From NCBI RefSeq assembly GCF_013300825.1, contig NZ_JAAIMY010000001.1, forward strand, positions 186,001 to 250,000: a stretch of 64,000 bases of DNA, in the 5' to 3' direction. Numbering within the stretch: position 1 is the stretch's first letter; each line of letters begins with the position of its first letter. A program made the translations under genes and the position numbers. Positions 1 through 7,739 of the stretch are shown here, piece after piece. The stretch is from Blautia wexlerae (lineage in GTDB: Bacteria > Bacillota > Clostridia > Lachnospirales > Lachnospiraceae). The notes beneath the pieces were generated by a model that did not search any database, was not told the origin of the DNA, and saw only the letters and a list, made by a program, of their open reading frames with translations.

Positions 1-231
1 AAAATTGGCATGGCAATAGGAACTGCTCTACTTGCAGCACTTCTTGGAAAATATGGATATGTGGCAAATCAGGTACAGAATCCGGCTGTTCTCAGTATTA
101 TGAGACATTCCTTTACTACAATTCCGGGAGTTTTATGGATAGTGACAGCAATTGTACTGTTTTTCTATCGCCTGAATAAAAAACGTTACAATGAAATTGT
201 AGAAGACCTGAAAAAAAAACGGGTAAAATAA
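1..231 (+). CDS. GPH-family sugar:cation symporter, C-terminal end (partial)
   Basis: The frame is already open at base 1 and ends in TAA at 229-231, so only the last 76 residues are present. They hold two membrane segments, the first beginning KIGMAIGTALLAALLG, and end in a basic tail with KKRYNEIVEDL. This tail resembles the glycoside-pentoside-hexuronide (GPH, MFS_2) symporters, which import sugars with Na+ or H+. The substrate cannot be told from this fragment. A rho-independent terminator follows at 268-310. Confidence 0.7.
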   Translation, partial: KIGMAIGTALLAALLGKYGYVANQVQNPAVLSIMRHSFTTIPGVLWIVTAIVLFFYRLNKKRYNEIVEDLKKKRVK

Positions 232-239
232 AGAGTGTC

Positions 240-260
240 GTGAAGTGAATTGCGAATATC
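240..260 (+). repeat. Dispersed 21-bp intergenic motif, copy 1
   Basis: GTGAAGTGAATTGCGAATAT plus C resembles 9250-9270 and 44449-44469. All three copies are intergenic. The function is unknown. Confidence 0.5.
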
Positions 261-267
261 AACAGAG

Positions 268-310
268 TCTCCTTGAGCAGCATTAAAAAATCTGCTTAAG
301 GAGATTTTTA
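268..310 (+). terminator. Rho-independent terminator after the symporter
   Basis: A 13-bp stem (268-280 with 292-304, one G-U pair) has an A-rich 11-nt loop and is followed by TTTTTAT. Confidence 0.85.
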
Positions 311-420
311 TATCTGGAGTTTTTGTGGTTGCATTTTTGTTTTATATGGGTATAATGGTGAGATAAGTCTGCAGATGAAAGGAAGACAATGCTGACAATA
401 TAACGAAGGAGCGGAGTATT

Positions 421-1713
421 ATGCTGAAAAGATTCACCAGATATGTAACCCAGAGTGTTGCCGGAATGATCGGGATTTCTGTTTATGTTCTGGCAGATAC
501 TTTCTTTATATCTGTATATTCCGGTGCTGACGGACTGGCAGTTCTCAATTTGATCCTGCCGGTTTATGGACTGATCTATGCGATTGGGGCTATGATCGGG
601 ATTGGTTCCGCTACCAGGTATGCCATAAGCAGGGCAAAAGGAAAAAATACAGAACATTATTTCGTACAGTCAGTAACCTGGAGCATACTGGCTGCAGTTC
701 CATTTATGCTGGTCGGAATCTTTATTCCGGACAAAGCATTGGCTTTGCTGGGTGCAGATGCCGGACTGATCGGACTTGGACGAAACTATGTGAGAATTAT
801 TCTGATCGCAACACCATTCTTCATGTCAAATTATACATTTACTGCATTTGCCAGAAACGATGGAGCGCCTTCTGTTGCAATGATCGGTTCCATCAGTGGA
901 AGTATCTTTAACATTATATTTGATTATATATTCATGTTCCCGGTCGGTCTGGGATTTTCCGGAGCCGGACTGGCTACTGCAATCTGTCCGATCGTAACAA
1001 TGAGCGTCTGTACCATACACTACAGAAGTAGCAGAAACCATGTAGGATTCCATTGGAAAAAACCGTCATTCAGACACCTGATTTCCTGCTGTCAGCTGGG
1101 AGTTTCCGCATTTGTCGGTGAACTGTCTTCCGGTGTGATTGCTATTGTATTTAATTTTCTGATCCTTGGAATCGCGGGAAATATGGGTGTGGCAGCCTAT
1201 GGAGTTGTGGCAAATCTTTCTATCGTGGCATTTGCAATTTTCAACGGTCTGGCCCAGGGAGCACAGCCCCTGATCAGTGAAAGCTACGGAAAAGGTCAGC
1301 CCACTCAGGTAAGAAAACTTCTGAAATGGAGCCTGCTCGTATGTCTTGCTGTAGAAGCACTGATCCAATTGATCATCTGGACTTCAACCGACATGCTAAT
1401 CAGCATTTTCAACAGCGAAAACAATGTTCAGTTATTGAATTATGCACATACAGGACTGCGTCTGTATTTCCTTGGATTTATAGTGGCAGGAATCAATATT
1501 GTACTGGTGGCATATTTCTCAGCAGTAGATGAACCTAAAATCGCGATTGTCGGATCATTCCTGAGAGGAATTGTTGCTATTGTTATCTGCGCAGTTATAC
1601 TTGCGAAATTATTTGGATTAAATGGAATCTGGATCTCTCTTCTTGTAGCGGAGACAGTTACGTTTCTGACGATTCTGTTTCTGGCATATAAAGACAGAAA
1701 CAGAATCGAATAA
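421..1713 (+). CDS. MATE family efflux transporter
   Basis: This 430-residue inner-membrane protein has about twelve hydrophobic segments in two homologous halves, as in multidrug and toxic compound extrusion proteins driven by Na+ or H+. The N-terminal segment, with SVYVLADTFFIS near residues 20-31, and the paired glycine-rich helices fit the DinF/NorM-like clostridial branch. The start has a GGAG-type site in GAAGGAGCGGAG just upstream. It is a single-gene unit, closed by the hairpin at 1739-1790. The substrate is unknown. Confidence 0.85.
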   Translation: MLKRFTRYVTQSVAGMIGISVYVLADTFFISVYSGADGLAVLNLILPVYGLIYAIGAMIGIGSATRYAISRAKGKNTEHYFVQSVTWSILAAVPFMLVGIFIPDKALALLGADAGLIGLGRNYVRIILIATPFFMSNYTFTAFARNDGAPSVAMIGSISGSIFNIIFDYIFMFPVGLGFSGAGLATAICPIVTMSVCTIHYRSSRNHVGFHWKKPSFRHLISCCQLGVSAFVGELSSGVIAIVFNFLILGIAGNMGVAAYGVVANLSIVAFAIFNGLAQGAQPLISESYGKGQPTQVRKLLKWSLLVCLAVEALIQLIIWTSTDMLISIFNSENNVQLLNYAHTGLRLYFLGFIVAGINIVLVAYFSAVDEPKIAIVGSFLRGIVAIVICAVILAKLFGLNGIWISLLVAETVTFLTILFLAYKDRNRIE

Positions 1714-1738
1714 CACTGTTGAAAAGGAATTCTTGTAT

Positions 1739-1790
1739 AAACCTCCAAACTGATGTAAGATAAGATTACTCAGTTTGGAGGTTTTATTTT
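1739..1790 (+). terminator. Terminator hairpin that also holds the next gene's Shine-Dalgarno site
   Basis: A perfect 14-bp stem (1739-1752 with 1771-1784) is followed by TATTTTT. The right arm contains GGAGG at 1777-1781, ten bases before the ATG at 1792. The hairpin therefore both terminates the MATE transcript and buries the ribosome binding site of the downstream methyltransferase. Confidence 0.8.
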
Positions 1791-1791
1791 T

Positions 1792-2610
1792 ATGTTTAAC
1801 GAAATAAAAGATTTCGCTGCGCCGGAACTGGATGTATATGCCAGAACATCAGAAGTGCAGCTTTTACGATATTATGAACCGGAACCGGGAATTTTCATTG
1901 CGGAGAGTCCGAAAGTAATTGAACGTGCCCTGAATGCAGGATATCAGCCAATCTCTTTCCTGGTGGAGCATAAAGATCTGGAAGGAGAGGCACAGGAAAT
2001 CCTGAAACAATATCCGGATGTGCCGGTTTATACCGCGGAATATGAACTTCTGGTCAAGCTGACCGGATTTGCCCTCACACGCGGAATGCTATGTGCAATG
2101 CGCAGAAATCCACTGCCATCTGTAGAGGAAATCTGCAGAAATGCCAGCCGCATAGCAGTTCTTGAAAATGTTGTAAATCCTACAAATATCGGAGCTATTT
2201 TTCGCTCAGCAGCAGCACTCCATATGGATGCAGTACTTCTGACCGGCGGATGCAGTGACCCGCTTTACCGACGTGCAGCCAGAGTCAGCATGGGAACTGT
2301 ATTCCAGATTCCCTGGACATATTTTGATAAAAAAACTGTATGGCCACAGGATGGAATGAAGATTCTGCAAAAACTGGGATTCAAAACAGCGGCAATGGCT
2401 CTGCGTGACGATTCCGTAGGAATTGATGATAAAGCACTCCGGTCAGAAGAAAAACTGGCAGTCATTCTCGGAACGGAAGGTGACGGCCTTGCATCACAGA
2501 CCATTGCAGATTGCGATTATACAGTAAAGATACCAATGTCCCACGGAGTAGATTCATTGAATGTGGCAGCAGCAAGTGCAGTGGCATTCTGGGAGCTGGG
2601 ACACAGATAA
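1792..2610 (+). CDS. TrmH/SpoU family RNA 2'-O-methyltransferase
   Basis: This 272-residue protein has the SpoU trefoil-knot SAM-binding motifs in order: NPTNIGAIFRSA (129-140), ILGTEGDGL (225-233) and IPMSHGVDSLNVA (247-259). The roughly 110 residues in front form the usual RNA-binding N-terminal domain. Family members methylate ribose 2'-OH groups in rRNA or tRNA using SAM. The exact target cannot be read from sequence. The only good ribosome binding site, GGAGG at 1777-1781, lies in the stem of the preceding terminator. Confidence 0.88.
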   Translation: MFNEIKDFAAPELDVYARTSEVQLLRYYEPEPGIFIAESPKVIERALNAGYQPISFLVEHKDLEGEAQEILKQYPDVPVYTAEYELLVKLTGFALTRGMLCAMRRNPLPSVEEICRNASRIAVLENVVNPTNIGAIFRSAAALHMDAVLLTGGCSDPLYRRAARVSMGTVFQIPWTYFDKKTVWPQDGMKILQKLGFKTAAMALRDDSVGIDDKALRSEEKLAVILGTEGDGLASQTIADCDYTVKIPMSHGVDSLNVAAASAVAFWELGHR

Positions 2611-2636
2611 GATATAACTCAGGAGGAAATGAAAAA

Positions 2637-3110
2637 ATGTCTTTGGAAAAAGCAGAAAAATATCTGGAAGAAAAAGGCTTTCTTGACCATGTGATCGAAC
2701 TGGAAGCATCCACTGCCACAGTAACAGAAGCAGCAGAAGCCCTTCATGTAGAGCCGGGTATGATCGCAAAGACTATGTCCTTTTTGCAGAACGATAAAGC
2801 AGTCCTGATCTTAACAGAGGGTACAGCCAGAGTAGATAACCGAAAATATAAAGATACTTTTCATATAAAGGCAAAAATGATTCCATTTGATGAAGTAGAA
2901 AACATCATCGGTCACGCTCCGGGAGGGGTATGCCCGTTCGGAATTAATGAGGGAATTGAAGTCTACCTTGACGAAAGTCTGAAACAATTTACCACAGTAT
3001 ATCCGGCTGCCGGCAATGATCACAGTGCAGTAAAGCTCACAATCCCGGAACTGGAACAGGTAGCAGAGGCAAACGGATGGGTGGATGTGTGTAAAGAAAC
3101 AGAAAACTGA
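2637..3110 (+). CDS. YbaK/EbsC family aminoacyl-tRNA deacylase-like protein
   Basis: A 157-residue single-domain protein of the YbaK/ProX type, a family that hydrolyses mischarged tRNAs such as Cys-tRNA(Pro) in trans. Visible family features are the TVTEAAEALHVEPG segment and the glycine motif GHAPGGVCPFGI near residues 97-108. The reading frame is open further upstream, but ATG 2637 is chosen because AGGAGG lies ten bases before it and the product then has family length. Its last codons (WVDVCKETEN) are repeated as a fragment at 4199-4242. Confidence 0.85.
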   Translation: MSLEKAEKYLEEKGFLDHVIELEASTATVTEAAEALHVEPGMIAKTMSFLQNDKAVLILTEGTARVDNRKYKDTFHIKAKMIPFDEVENIIGHAPGGVCPFGINEGIEVYLDESLKQFTTVYPAAGNDHSAVKLTIPELEQVAEANGWVDVCKETEN

Positions 3111-3164
3111 TCGTTCATGGTAACACCCATGCATTACATTTATATGAAAGAATCGGTTTTACCA
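3078..3164 (+). repeat. Duplication scar: ybaK tail joined to an acetyltransferase fragment
   Basis: 3078-3122 aligns with 4203-4247 (ybaK 3' end and flank). 3121-3164 is identical over 44 bases to 4642-4685 inside the GNAT gene. The two fragments abut, as expected after a tandem duplication of ybaK-GNAT followed by deletions. Confidence 0.8.
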
Positions 3165-3190
3165 TAGGGAATGTAAGAGGTGGAAGATTA

Positions 3191-3562
3191 ATGAAAACAG
3201 TAAAAACTCCTGCGGGGATATTTACAATCAACAAAGTGAAAATTCCCTCAGCATACACATGTGCAGCAGAACAGAAAATAGAATATATCAGCGAAAACCA
3301 TATGCAGATCACCACTATGGATCAGGCAGTATTATTTGGAAATCAGTTATTGTCCCCGAGAATCTGTCAAAGCTGCATGAATCCTGATAAAATTACAATT
3401 TATCCACTGGAAATAGAATATATTGGGGAAAAAGTGCTTTTTACAGATCACTATAGTGTAAAAGAATGGAAAAAAAGCGATCCATTACCGGAAATCCATG
3501 AATGGTATCCGCATATAAAAAAAGCCAGATGCAACCCGTGCAGGAACTGTGGAAGATGTTAA
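3191..3562 (+). CDS. Hypothetical protein, Cys-rich C-terminus
   Basis: This predicted 123-residue product has a GGTGG site about eight bases before the ATG. I do not recognise a family. It has no signal peptide or membrane segment. Seven cysteines lie in the second half: ICQSCMNP and the C-terminal ARCNPCRNCGRC, which could bind a metal. It sits between the two duplication scars (3078-3164 and 4199-4247), so it may have arrived or survived with that rearrangement. It could also be a degraded gene. Confidence 0.5.
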   Translation: MKTVKTPAGIFTINKVKIPSAYTCAAEQKIEYISENHMQITTMDQAVLFGNQLLSPRICQSCMNPDKITIYPLEIEYIGEKVLFTDHYSVKEWKKSDPLPEIHEWYPHIKKARCNPCRNCGRC

Positions 3563-3574
3563 AATTGCACACTT

Positions 3575-3601
3575 GTTACTGTTTACTCCGTTCACAGTAA
3601 C
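3575..3601. repeat. 27-bp palindromic repeat, copy 1
   Basis: GTTACTGT and ACAGTAAC flank an 11-nt centre. The reverse complement differs from 45994-46020 at only two positions. This is a REP-like dispersed palindrome. 3563-3721 holds no convincing gene. Confidence 0.65.
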
Positions 3602-3721
3602 ATACACTTCTTTAAATGACAGAAACAGAATGATAGGGATTGTTATCAACAGGAAACAGGAATATAATATTTCTGTTAAGCAATATTTATCCGAAAGTAA
3701 TAACTTAAATGGAGATAAAAA

Positions 3722-4159
3722 ATGGATTACAGAAAATTCGGCGAATGCTATTACATAAGAATGGATCGTAATGACGAGATCATCAGTACAATCATCGAAA
3801 TATGCAAAAAAGAAAACATCAGATCAGCCACTTTTTCAGGGATCGGAGGATGCAAGGATGCAGAAATTCAGACCTTTATCCCAGAGACAGGCAGCTTCGA
3901 AGAACAGCGCATTTCCGGAATGCTTGAGTTGGTATCTTTAAACGGTAACGTGGTCACAGGTGAAAATAATACTTGTTACCATCATACCCATGCAGTATTT
4001 TCTTATAAAGATGGTGAACGACATTGCATGGCAGCAGGTCATATGAAATCAATTACTGTACTATATACTGCAGAAATCGAACTTCATCCGGTAACAGGCG
4101 GAACGATCCACCGCAAATATGATCCTGAAACAGGGACTGGATTCTGGGATTTTAATTGA
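3722..4159 (+). CDS. PPC/DUF296 domain protein
   Basis: The 145 residues form one PPC (plants and prokaryotes conserved, DUF296) domain. The signs are SGIGGCKDAEI near residues 35-45, the His-rich YHHTHAVF segment around 90-97 that often binds metal, and the C-terminal PETGTGFWDF. Bacterial versions are small DNA-binding-like or metal-binding proteins of unclear role. The start follows GGAGATAAAA. It lies between the two ybaK/GNAT duplication scars. Confidence 0.75.
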   Translation: MDYRKFGECYYIRMDRNDEIISTIIEICKKENIRSATFSGIGGCKDAEIQTFIPETGSFEEQRISGMLELVSLNGNVVTGENNTCYHHTHAVFSYKDGERHCMAAGHMKSITVLYTAEIELHPVTGGTIHRKYDPETGTGFWDFN

Positions 4160-4188
4160 ATCAAGTAAGTCCCATGTTTCAATTGCGA
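4158..4188 (+). repeat. 31-bp dispersed repeat, copy 1
   Basis: Matches 11484-11514 at 28 of 31 positions (core GAATCAAGTAAGTCCC). It overlaps the stop codon of the PPC gene. Confidence 0.5.
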
Positions 4189-4198
4189 AAAGCAATAA

Positions 4199-4242
4199 GC
4201 AGTGGGTAGATGTATGTAAAGAAACAGAAAACTGGTAGTTGA
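4199..4242 (+). pseudogene. Fragment of a second ybaK copy (C-terminal codons)
   Basis: Read in frame this gives QWVDVCKETENW and then a stop, matching the end of the intact ybaK product (WVDVCKETEN). No start or body remains. It is a leftover of the tandem duplication described for 3078-3164. Confidence 0.75.
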
Positions 4243-4273
4243 CGGTATGATATGGAAAATGGAGGACAGAAGA

Positions 4274-4765
4274 ATGGGTATTGTAATCAGAGAATATCAG
4301 ACAGAAGACGTAACAGCAGCTATTACAATATGGAATCAGGTGGTAGAGGACGGTGTAGCATTCCCACAGGAAGAAAACCTGACAGAAGAAACAGGAGATG
4401 CTTTTTTCAAAGAACAGACTTATACAGGGATTGCAGTAAACACTGACAATAATGAAATTTTCGGTCTCTATATCCTGCATCCGAACAATGTAGGAAGATG
4501 CGGACATATCTGTAATGCCAGCTATGCAGTAAGAAGAGAACTCCGCGGTGAACACATCGGCGAGAAATTGGTTCTTGACTGCCTTGCACAGGCGAAGGTA
4601 AAAGGCTTCCGTGTTATGCAGTTCAATGCAGTGGTTGCAAATAACACCCATGCATTACATTTATATGAAAGAATCGGTTTTACCAGACTTGGCGTGATTC
4701 CTCAGGGATTCAAAATGCCGGATGGACATTATGAGGATATTATTCCGCATTATTATGTGCTGTAG
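4274..4765 (+). CDS. GNAT family N-acetyltransferase
   Basis: A 163-residue GCN5-related acetyltransferase. The acetyl-CoA pyrophosphate-binding stretch RRELRGEHIGEKLV is seen near residues 85-98, followed by the YERIGFTRLG motif that closes the fold. The acceptor substrate is unknown. ATG 4274 (MGIVIREYQ) is preferred over the in-frame ATG at 4247 because GGAGG at 4261-4265 is eight bases upstream. A 44-base piece of this gene is duplicated at 3121-3164. Confidence 0.85.
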   Translation: MGIVIREYQTEDVTAAITIWNQVVEDGVAFPQEENLTEETGDAFFKEQTYTGIAVNTDNNEIFGLYILHPNNVGRCGHICNASYAVRRELRGEHIGEKLVLDCLAQAKVKGFRVMQFNAVVANNTHALHLYERIGFTRLGVIPQGFKMPDGHYEDIIPHYYVL

Positions 4766-4834
4766 AGAATAGAAATATGCTGTAGAAAAATTTGAAAGCT
4801 GTTTTCTGGATATGGAAAAGGAACAGTTCTTTGA

Positions 4835-4876
4835 GAGTGTACAGAATTTAACACAAGTTCTGTATACTCTTTTTTG
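4835..4876 (+). terminator. Rho-independent terminator
   Basis: A 12-bp stem (4835-4846 with 4858-4869, one G-U) is followed by a T-run. Confidence 0.8.
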
Positions 4877-4974
4877 TTAAAAATGAAACTTTATGCTCTT
4901 TGACAGGATATATAAGAATGTAAAGGTTAAAAGCTTTTAATTTTTTAAAGTATTAAAAAGAAAGTAGGGTTGAT

Positions 4975-5514
4975 ATGACAGATGAAGCAGAGCTTTTGCA
5001 ACGTCTCAGGAACAGAGAAAAAAATTCAATAGATGAAGCAATCCAAATTTATACGCCGTATTTAAGTACTGTTTTGTATCATATGGCCGGCAATTCACTG
5101 CCGAAAGAGGATATTGAAGAAATTGTGGCAGACGTGTTTGTTATACTCTGGAAGAATGCAGAAAGGATAGATTTGCAGAAAGGTACATTACGGTCATATC
5201 TTGCTGCTGTTGCCCGAAATTTTGCTCTGAAACGGATAAACAGAAAAACGGATCATACAGTTCTTGAAGATATTGAACTGTCAGATGGCAAAGATTTCAT
5301 TGAAGAGAATTTTTGCAATAATTATGTATGGAAAACAGTTATGAGTCTTGGCGAACCTGACAGCGAGATTTTTGTAAGACGGTATAAATTTGATGAAAAA
5401 ATCAAGGACATTTCAAGAGCAATGGGACTTAATATTTCTACGGTTAAGACCAGACTTTCAAGAGGAAAAAGAAAACTCAGAAAAATGTTATCGAATGCGG
5501 AGGAAAGATTATGA
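4975..5514 (+). CDS. ECF-type RNA polymerase sigma factor
   Basis: This 179-residue sigma-70 family protein has only regions 2 and 4. Region 2 spans about residues 18-90 (core binding and -10 recognition, with EEIVADVFVILWKN). Region 4 spans about 120-175 with a helix-turn-helix in IKDISRAMGLNISTVKTRLS. It overlaps the next gene by ATGA at 5511-5514, the usual sigma/anti-sigma arrangement. A TGAAAC at 4884-4889 upstream could be an autoregulated ECF -35 box, but I cannot fix the -10. Confidence 0.88.
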   Translation: MTDEAELLQRLRNREKNSIDEAIQIYTPYLSTVLYHMAGNSLPKEDIEEIVADVFVILWKNAERIDLQKGTLRSYLAAVARNFALKRINRKTDHTVLEDIELSDGKDFIEENFCNNYVWKTVMSLGEPDSEIFVRRYKFDEKIKDISRAMGLNISTVKTRLSRGKRKLRKMLSNAEERL

Positions 5515-6305
5515 GAAGAAAAAATTTGCTTAAAGAATTGGGAATACAAAAACAGGCAGATACTTCCTGCAATGCTCTTGATATTGACACAGAGAATGTC
5601 AGACAGAGAGTTTATGCAAAACTTGACTTCGCAGATACAGAAAGGAAGCAAACGACTATGAGATCAAAAAAGAAAATATTACCTTTGTTGATAGCTGCAA
5701 CACTTACAATTGGAGTTACTGCTGTGGCAGCAACAGGAAAGATTTCAATGTGGACAGGTTCATCTGCATCACGTGCTGATTATACATCTCTTCCAACAGT
5801 AGAACAGGTTACAAAGGATATTGGGTATAGACCGATATTGATTGATACATTTGAGAATGGGTACTGCTTCAAAAAGGGCAATATTATAAAAAACAGTTTT
5901 AAGGATGACAATGCAAATGTAATTGAGAAGTTTAAATCCGTGTCCTTTGATTATCAGAAGAATGGAGATGTTGTATCGTTTGAACAGCAGAAATTTAACT
6001 CAAAACTTATTCCGTCAGGTGATATTATTGCTACTGTAAATGGAACAAATCTGTATTATGTACATTATATAAATAAAATGGTATCGGATGATTACGAATT
6101 GACAGAACAAGATAAAAAAGACCAGGCCAGTGGAAAAGTTGTATTCAGTTACGATGACAGCGTTTCTCAGATTGAAGTCAGTCAGGTTCAAAGCGTTAAC
6201 TGGAATAAAGATGGCATCCAGTATGATTTGCTGCAAATAGATGGAAAATTATCTGCCGGTGAACTTGTAGATATGGCGAGAGAGGTTATTAATAACAGAA
6301 GATAA
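5511..6305 (+). CDS. Membrane-anchored anti-sigma factor-like protein
   Basis: The 264-residue product has a cytoplasmic N-terminus of about 50 residues, one membrane helix (PLLIAATLTIGVTAVAA, about 58-74) and a roughly 190-residue extracytoplasmic domain with no enzyme motif I recognise. It is translationally coupled to the sigma gene through ATGA. Position and topology point to an anti-sigma factor that senses an envelope signal. No classical zinc anti-sigma HxxxCxxC motif is present in the N-terminus, so the sigma contact is inferred from synteny only. Confidence 0.75.
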   Translation: MRRKNLLKELGIQKQADTSCNALDIDTENVRQRVYAKLDFADTERKQTTMRSKKKILPLLIAATLTIGVTAVAATGKISMWTGSSASRADYTSLPTVEQVTKDIGYRPILIDTFENGYCFKKGNIIKNSFKDDNANVIEKFKSVSFDYQKNGDVVSFEQQKFNSKLIPSGDIIATVNGTNLYYVHYINKMVSDDYELTEQDKKDQASGKVVFSYDDSVSQIEVSQVQSVNWNKDGIQYDLLQIDGKLSAGELVDMAREVINNRR

Positions 6306-6308
6306 AGA

Positions 6309-6346
6309 AAAAAGATGGTGAATTCAGTCCGGTTCACCATCTTTTT
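6309..6346 (+). terminator. Rho-independent terminator after the sigma operon
   Basis: Arms AAAGATGGTGAA and TTCACCATCTTT form a 12-bp stem with a T-run. Confidence 0.85.
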
Positions 6347-6445
6347 GTAACTGTTGTGGAAATACCTGTATCGCAGTTGATGTATAATATGTTATAATTT
6401 ACAGATAGTGGTGAAATAGCAACACTATATACGACTTAACACAAA

Positions 6446-6499
6446 TGTAAACCAAATACAGAGAAATAGGTTGACAATCCTCCCCGCTTATGATATAAA
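6446..6499 (+). promoter_or_regulatory. bioY promoter overlapped by a BirA-type operator
   Basis: TGTAAACC (6446-6453) and GGTTGACA (6469-6476) form an inverted repeat with a 15-bp spacer, matching the known BirA operator layout. The right half contains the -35 TTGACA (6471-6476), followed after exactly 17 bp by TATAAA (6494-6499). Biotin-loaded BirA bound here would block RNA polymerase. Confidence 0.8.
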
Positions 6500-6546
6500 A
6501 AGAAAGTCAAAACCAATCATCAACAGGGAAAGAGGAGAGTCTTATT

Positions 6547-7131
6547 ATGAGTCAGTCATATGCAAAAAGCCCTGCTGCAGAGAGAAAATTTACAACCAGA
6601 GAAATGGTACTGGTTGGTATGTTTGCAGCAGTTCTTGCAGTAATATCACAGATTTCACTGCCAATGCCTACCGGTGTACCGATTACCATTCAGGTATTTG
6701 GTGTAGCACTTGTAGGAGCAGTACTTGGTTCCAGACTTGGAACTACAGCAACACTGGTTTACGTTCTGTTGGGAGCCATCGGTCTTCCGATCTTTGCTAA
6801 CTTCTCAGGCGGAATCAGCAGCATTGTAGGAGTTACCGGAGGATATATCTGGGCATGGCCGATCATGACCTGGCTCTGCGGAATCCGTCCGAAAACAGAG
6901 AACAAGACAAAGAACCTTGCAATCTCAATCGGATTCGCACTGATCGGACTTCTGATCGTTGAGACAATCGGTGGTCTGCAGTGGCACTTTGTAGGAGGCT
7001 CCATGAGCATCCCGGCAATTGCAGTATACTCCTTAACAGCATTTATTCCAAAGGACATTGTGATTACAGTTCTGGCAGTCCTGATCGCAATTCCCATCAG
7101 AAAAGGAATTAACAATGCAGGAAACCGCTGA
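6547..7131 (+). CDS. bioY: BioY family biotin transporter, substrate-binding (S) component
   Basis: This 194-residue protein has six hydrophobic segments and the BioY signatures PMPTGVPITIQVFGVAL (about 37-53) and GGYIWAWPIM. BioY is the biotin-specific S-component of an ECF-type importer. No dedicated ATPase or T-component is adjacent, so it probably shares the common ECF module encoded elsewhere. The upstream operator and promoter at 6446-6499 predict repression by biotin. A GAGGAG site lies about ten bases before the ATG. Its 3' end overlaps the next gene by 17 bases. Confidence 0.93.
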   Translation: MSQSYAKSPAAERKFTTREMVLVGMFAAVLAVISQISLPMPTGVPITIQVFGVALVGAVLGSRLGTTATLVYVLLGAIGLPIFANFSGGISSIVGVTGGYIWAWPIMTWLCGIRPKTENKTKNLAISIGFALIGLLIVETIGGLQWHFVGGSMSIPAIAVYSLTAFIPKDIVITVLAVLIAIPIRKGINNAGNR

Positions 7132-7498
7132 GAATAGTAACAAGCTAAAAAGTAGCCTGCCGAAAGATACTCAGGTAAAGCAGGAAAACATAAAGATTCA
7201 CGGAATCGGACTTGATAAAGCAGGACGGTGTACACACTATCACACACAGCTTGACATAGCTGCATTGCTCTGCGCGAAATGCAGGAAATATTATGCATGC
7301 TATTCTTGCCATGATGAACTGGAAGATCATCCATTTGTGGCAACAACACCGGAAGAAGCTTATCCTGTTTTATGCGGAAACTGCGGCAGGAAACTTACAC
7401 TTCAGGAATACAAAAAAGGCAGCTGCCCTTACTGCCACGCAGGATTTAATCCAAAATGCAGTTTACATGAGAATATTTATTTCTGTTGTACTATGTAA
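7115..7498 (+). CDS. CHY-type zinc finger protein
   Basis: A 127-residue cytoplasmic protein. After a variable 30-residue N-terminus it carries the CHY zinc-finger pattern CTHYHTQLDIAALLCAKC, then CYSCHDELEDH, CGNCGRKLT and CPYCHAGFNPKCSLH. Many Cys and His ligands suggest two or three zinc ions. Bacterial CHY proteins have no firm function. It overlaps bioY by 17 bases and would be co-transcribed with it, which does not by itself show a role in biotin use. The start is set by the first ATG, and a slightly later start is possible. Confidence 0.85.
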   Translation: MQETAENSNKLKSSLPKDTQVKQENIKIHGIGLDKAGRCTHYHTQLDIAALLCAKCRKYYACYSCHDELEDHPFVATTPEEAYPVLCGNCGRKLTLQEYKKGSCPYCHAGFNPKCSLHENIYFCCTM

Positions 7499-7583
7499 CG
7501 TGCTTTGAAAAACATTCCCGCAATCTGCACGTCTCACTTTGCAGTATATTTTGCAGAAAGTCTTTTTAAACACAATCTAATGC

Positions 7584-7625
7584 AGAGGATACAAAATAAC
7601 AAAAAATTTTGTATTCTCTTTTTAT
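7584..7625 (+). terminator. Terminator of the bioY unit
   Basis: The 14-bp stem AGAGGATACAAAAT / ATTTTGTATTCTCT is followed by T-rich sequence. Confidence 0.8.
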
Positions 7626-7641
7626 TTGTCAAAAAATCTGA

Positions 7642-7674
7642 TATACTGATTAAAGTTAGAATAGGCTAACTAAA
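7642..7674 (+). promoter_or_regulatory. -10 box with a DtxR/IdeR-like operator upstream of the ZIP gene
   Basis: TATACT at 7642-7647 is a possible -10, with a weak -35. Just downstream, 7656-7674 read on the minus strand is TTTAGTTAGCCTATTCTAA. It matches the classical DtxR box TTAGGTTAGCCTAACCTAA at 15 of 19 positions. An operator here would overlap the transcription start and let a metal-sensing repressor shut the gene. Confidence 0.55.
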
Positions 7675-7739
7675 TTAAACAAATAACAAGAACCCATTTC
7701 TTTTATTTGCATACAAATAAAAACAGGAGGAATAAATCA

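Noticed and set aside
3549-3758. Open frame bridging the Cys-rich gene and the PPC gene
   Set aside because: It contains the 27-bp palindrome, overlaps both neighbours and lacks a ribosome site.
4884-4914. ECF-type promoter for the sigma gene
   Set aside because: TGAAAC is present, but I could not fix a -10 element with proper spacing, so it is mentioned only in the gene entry.
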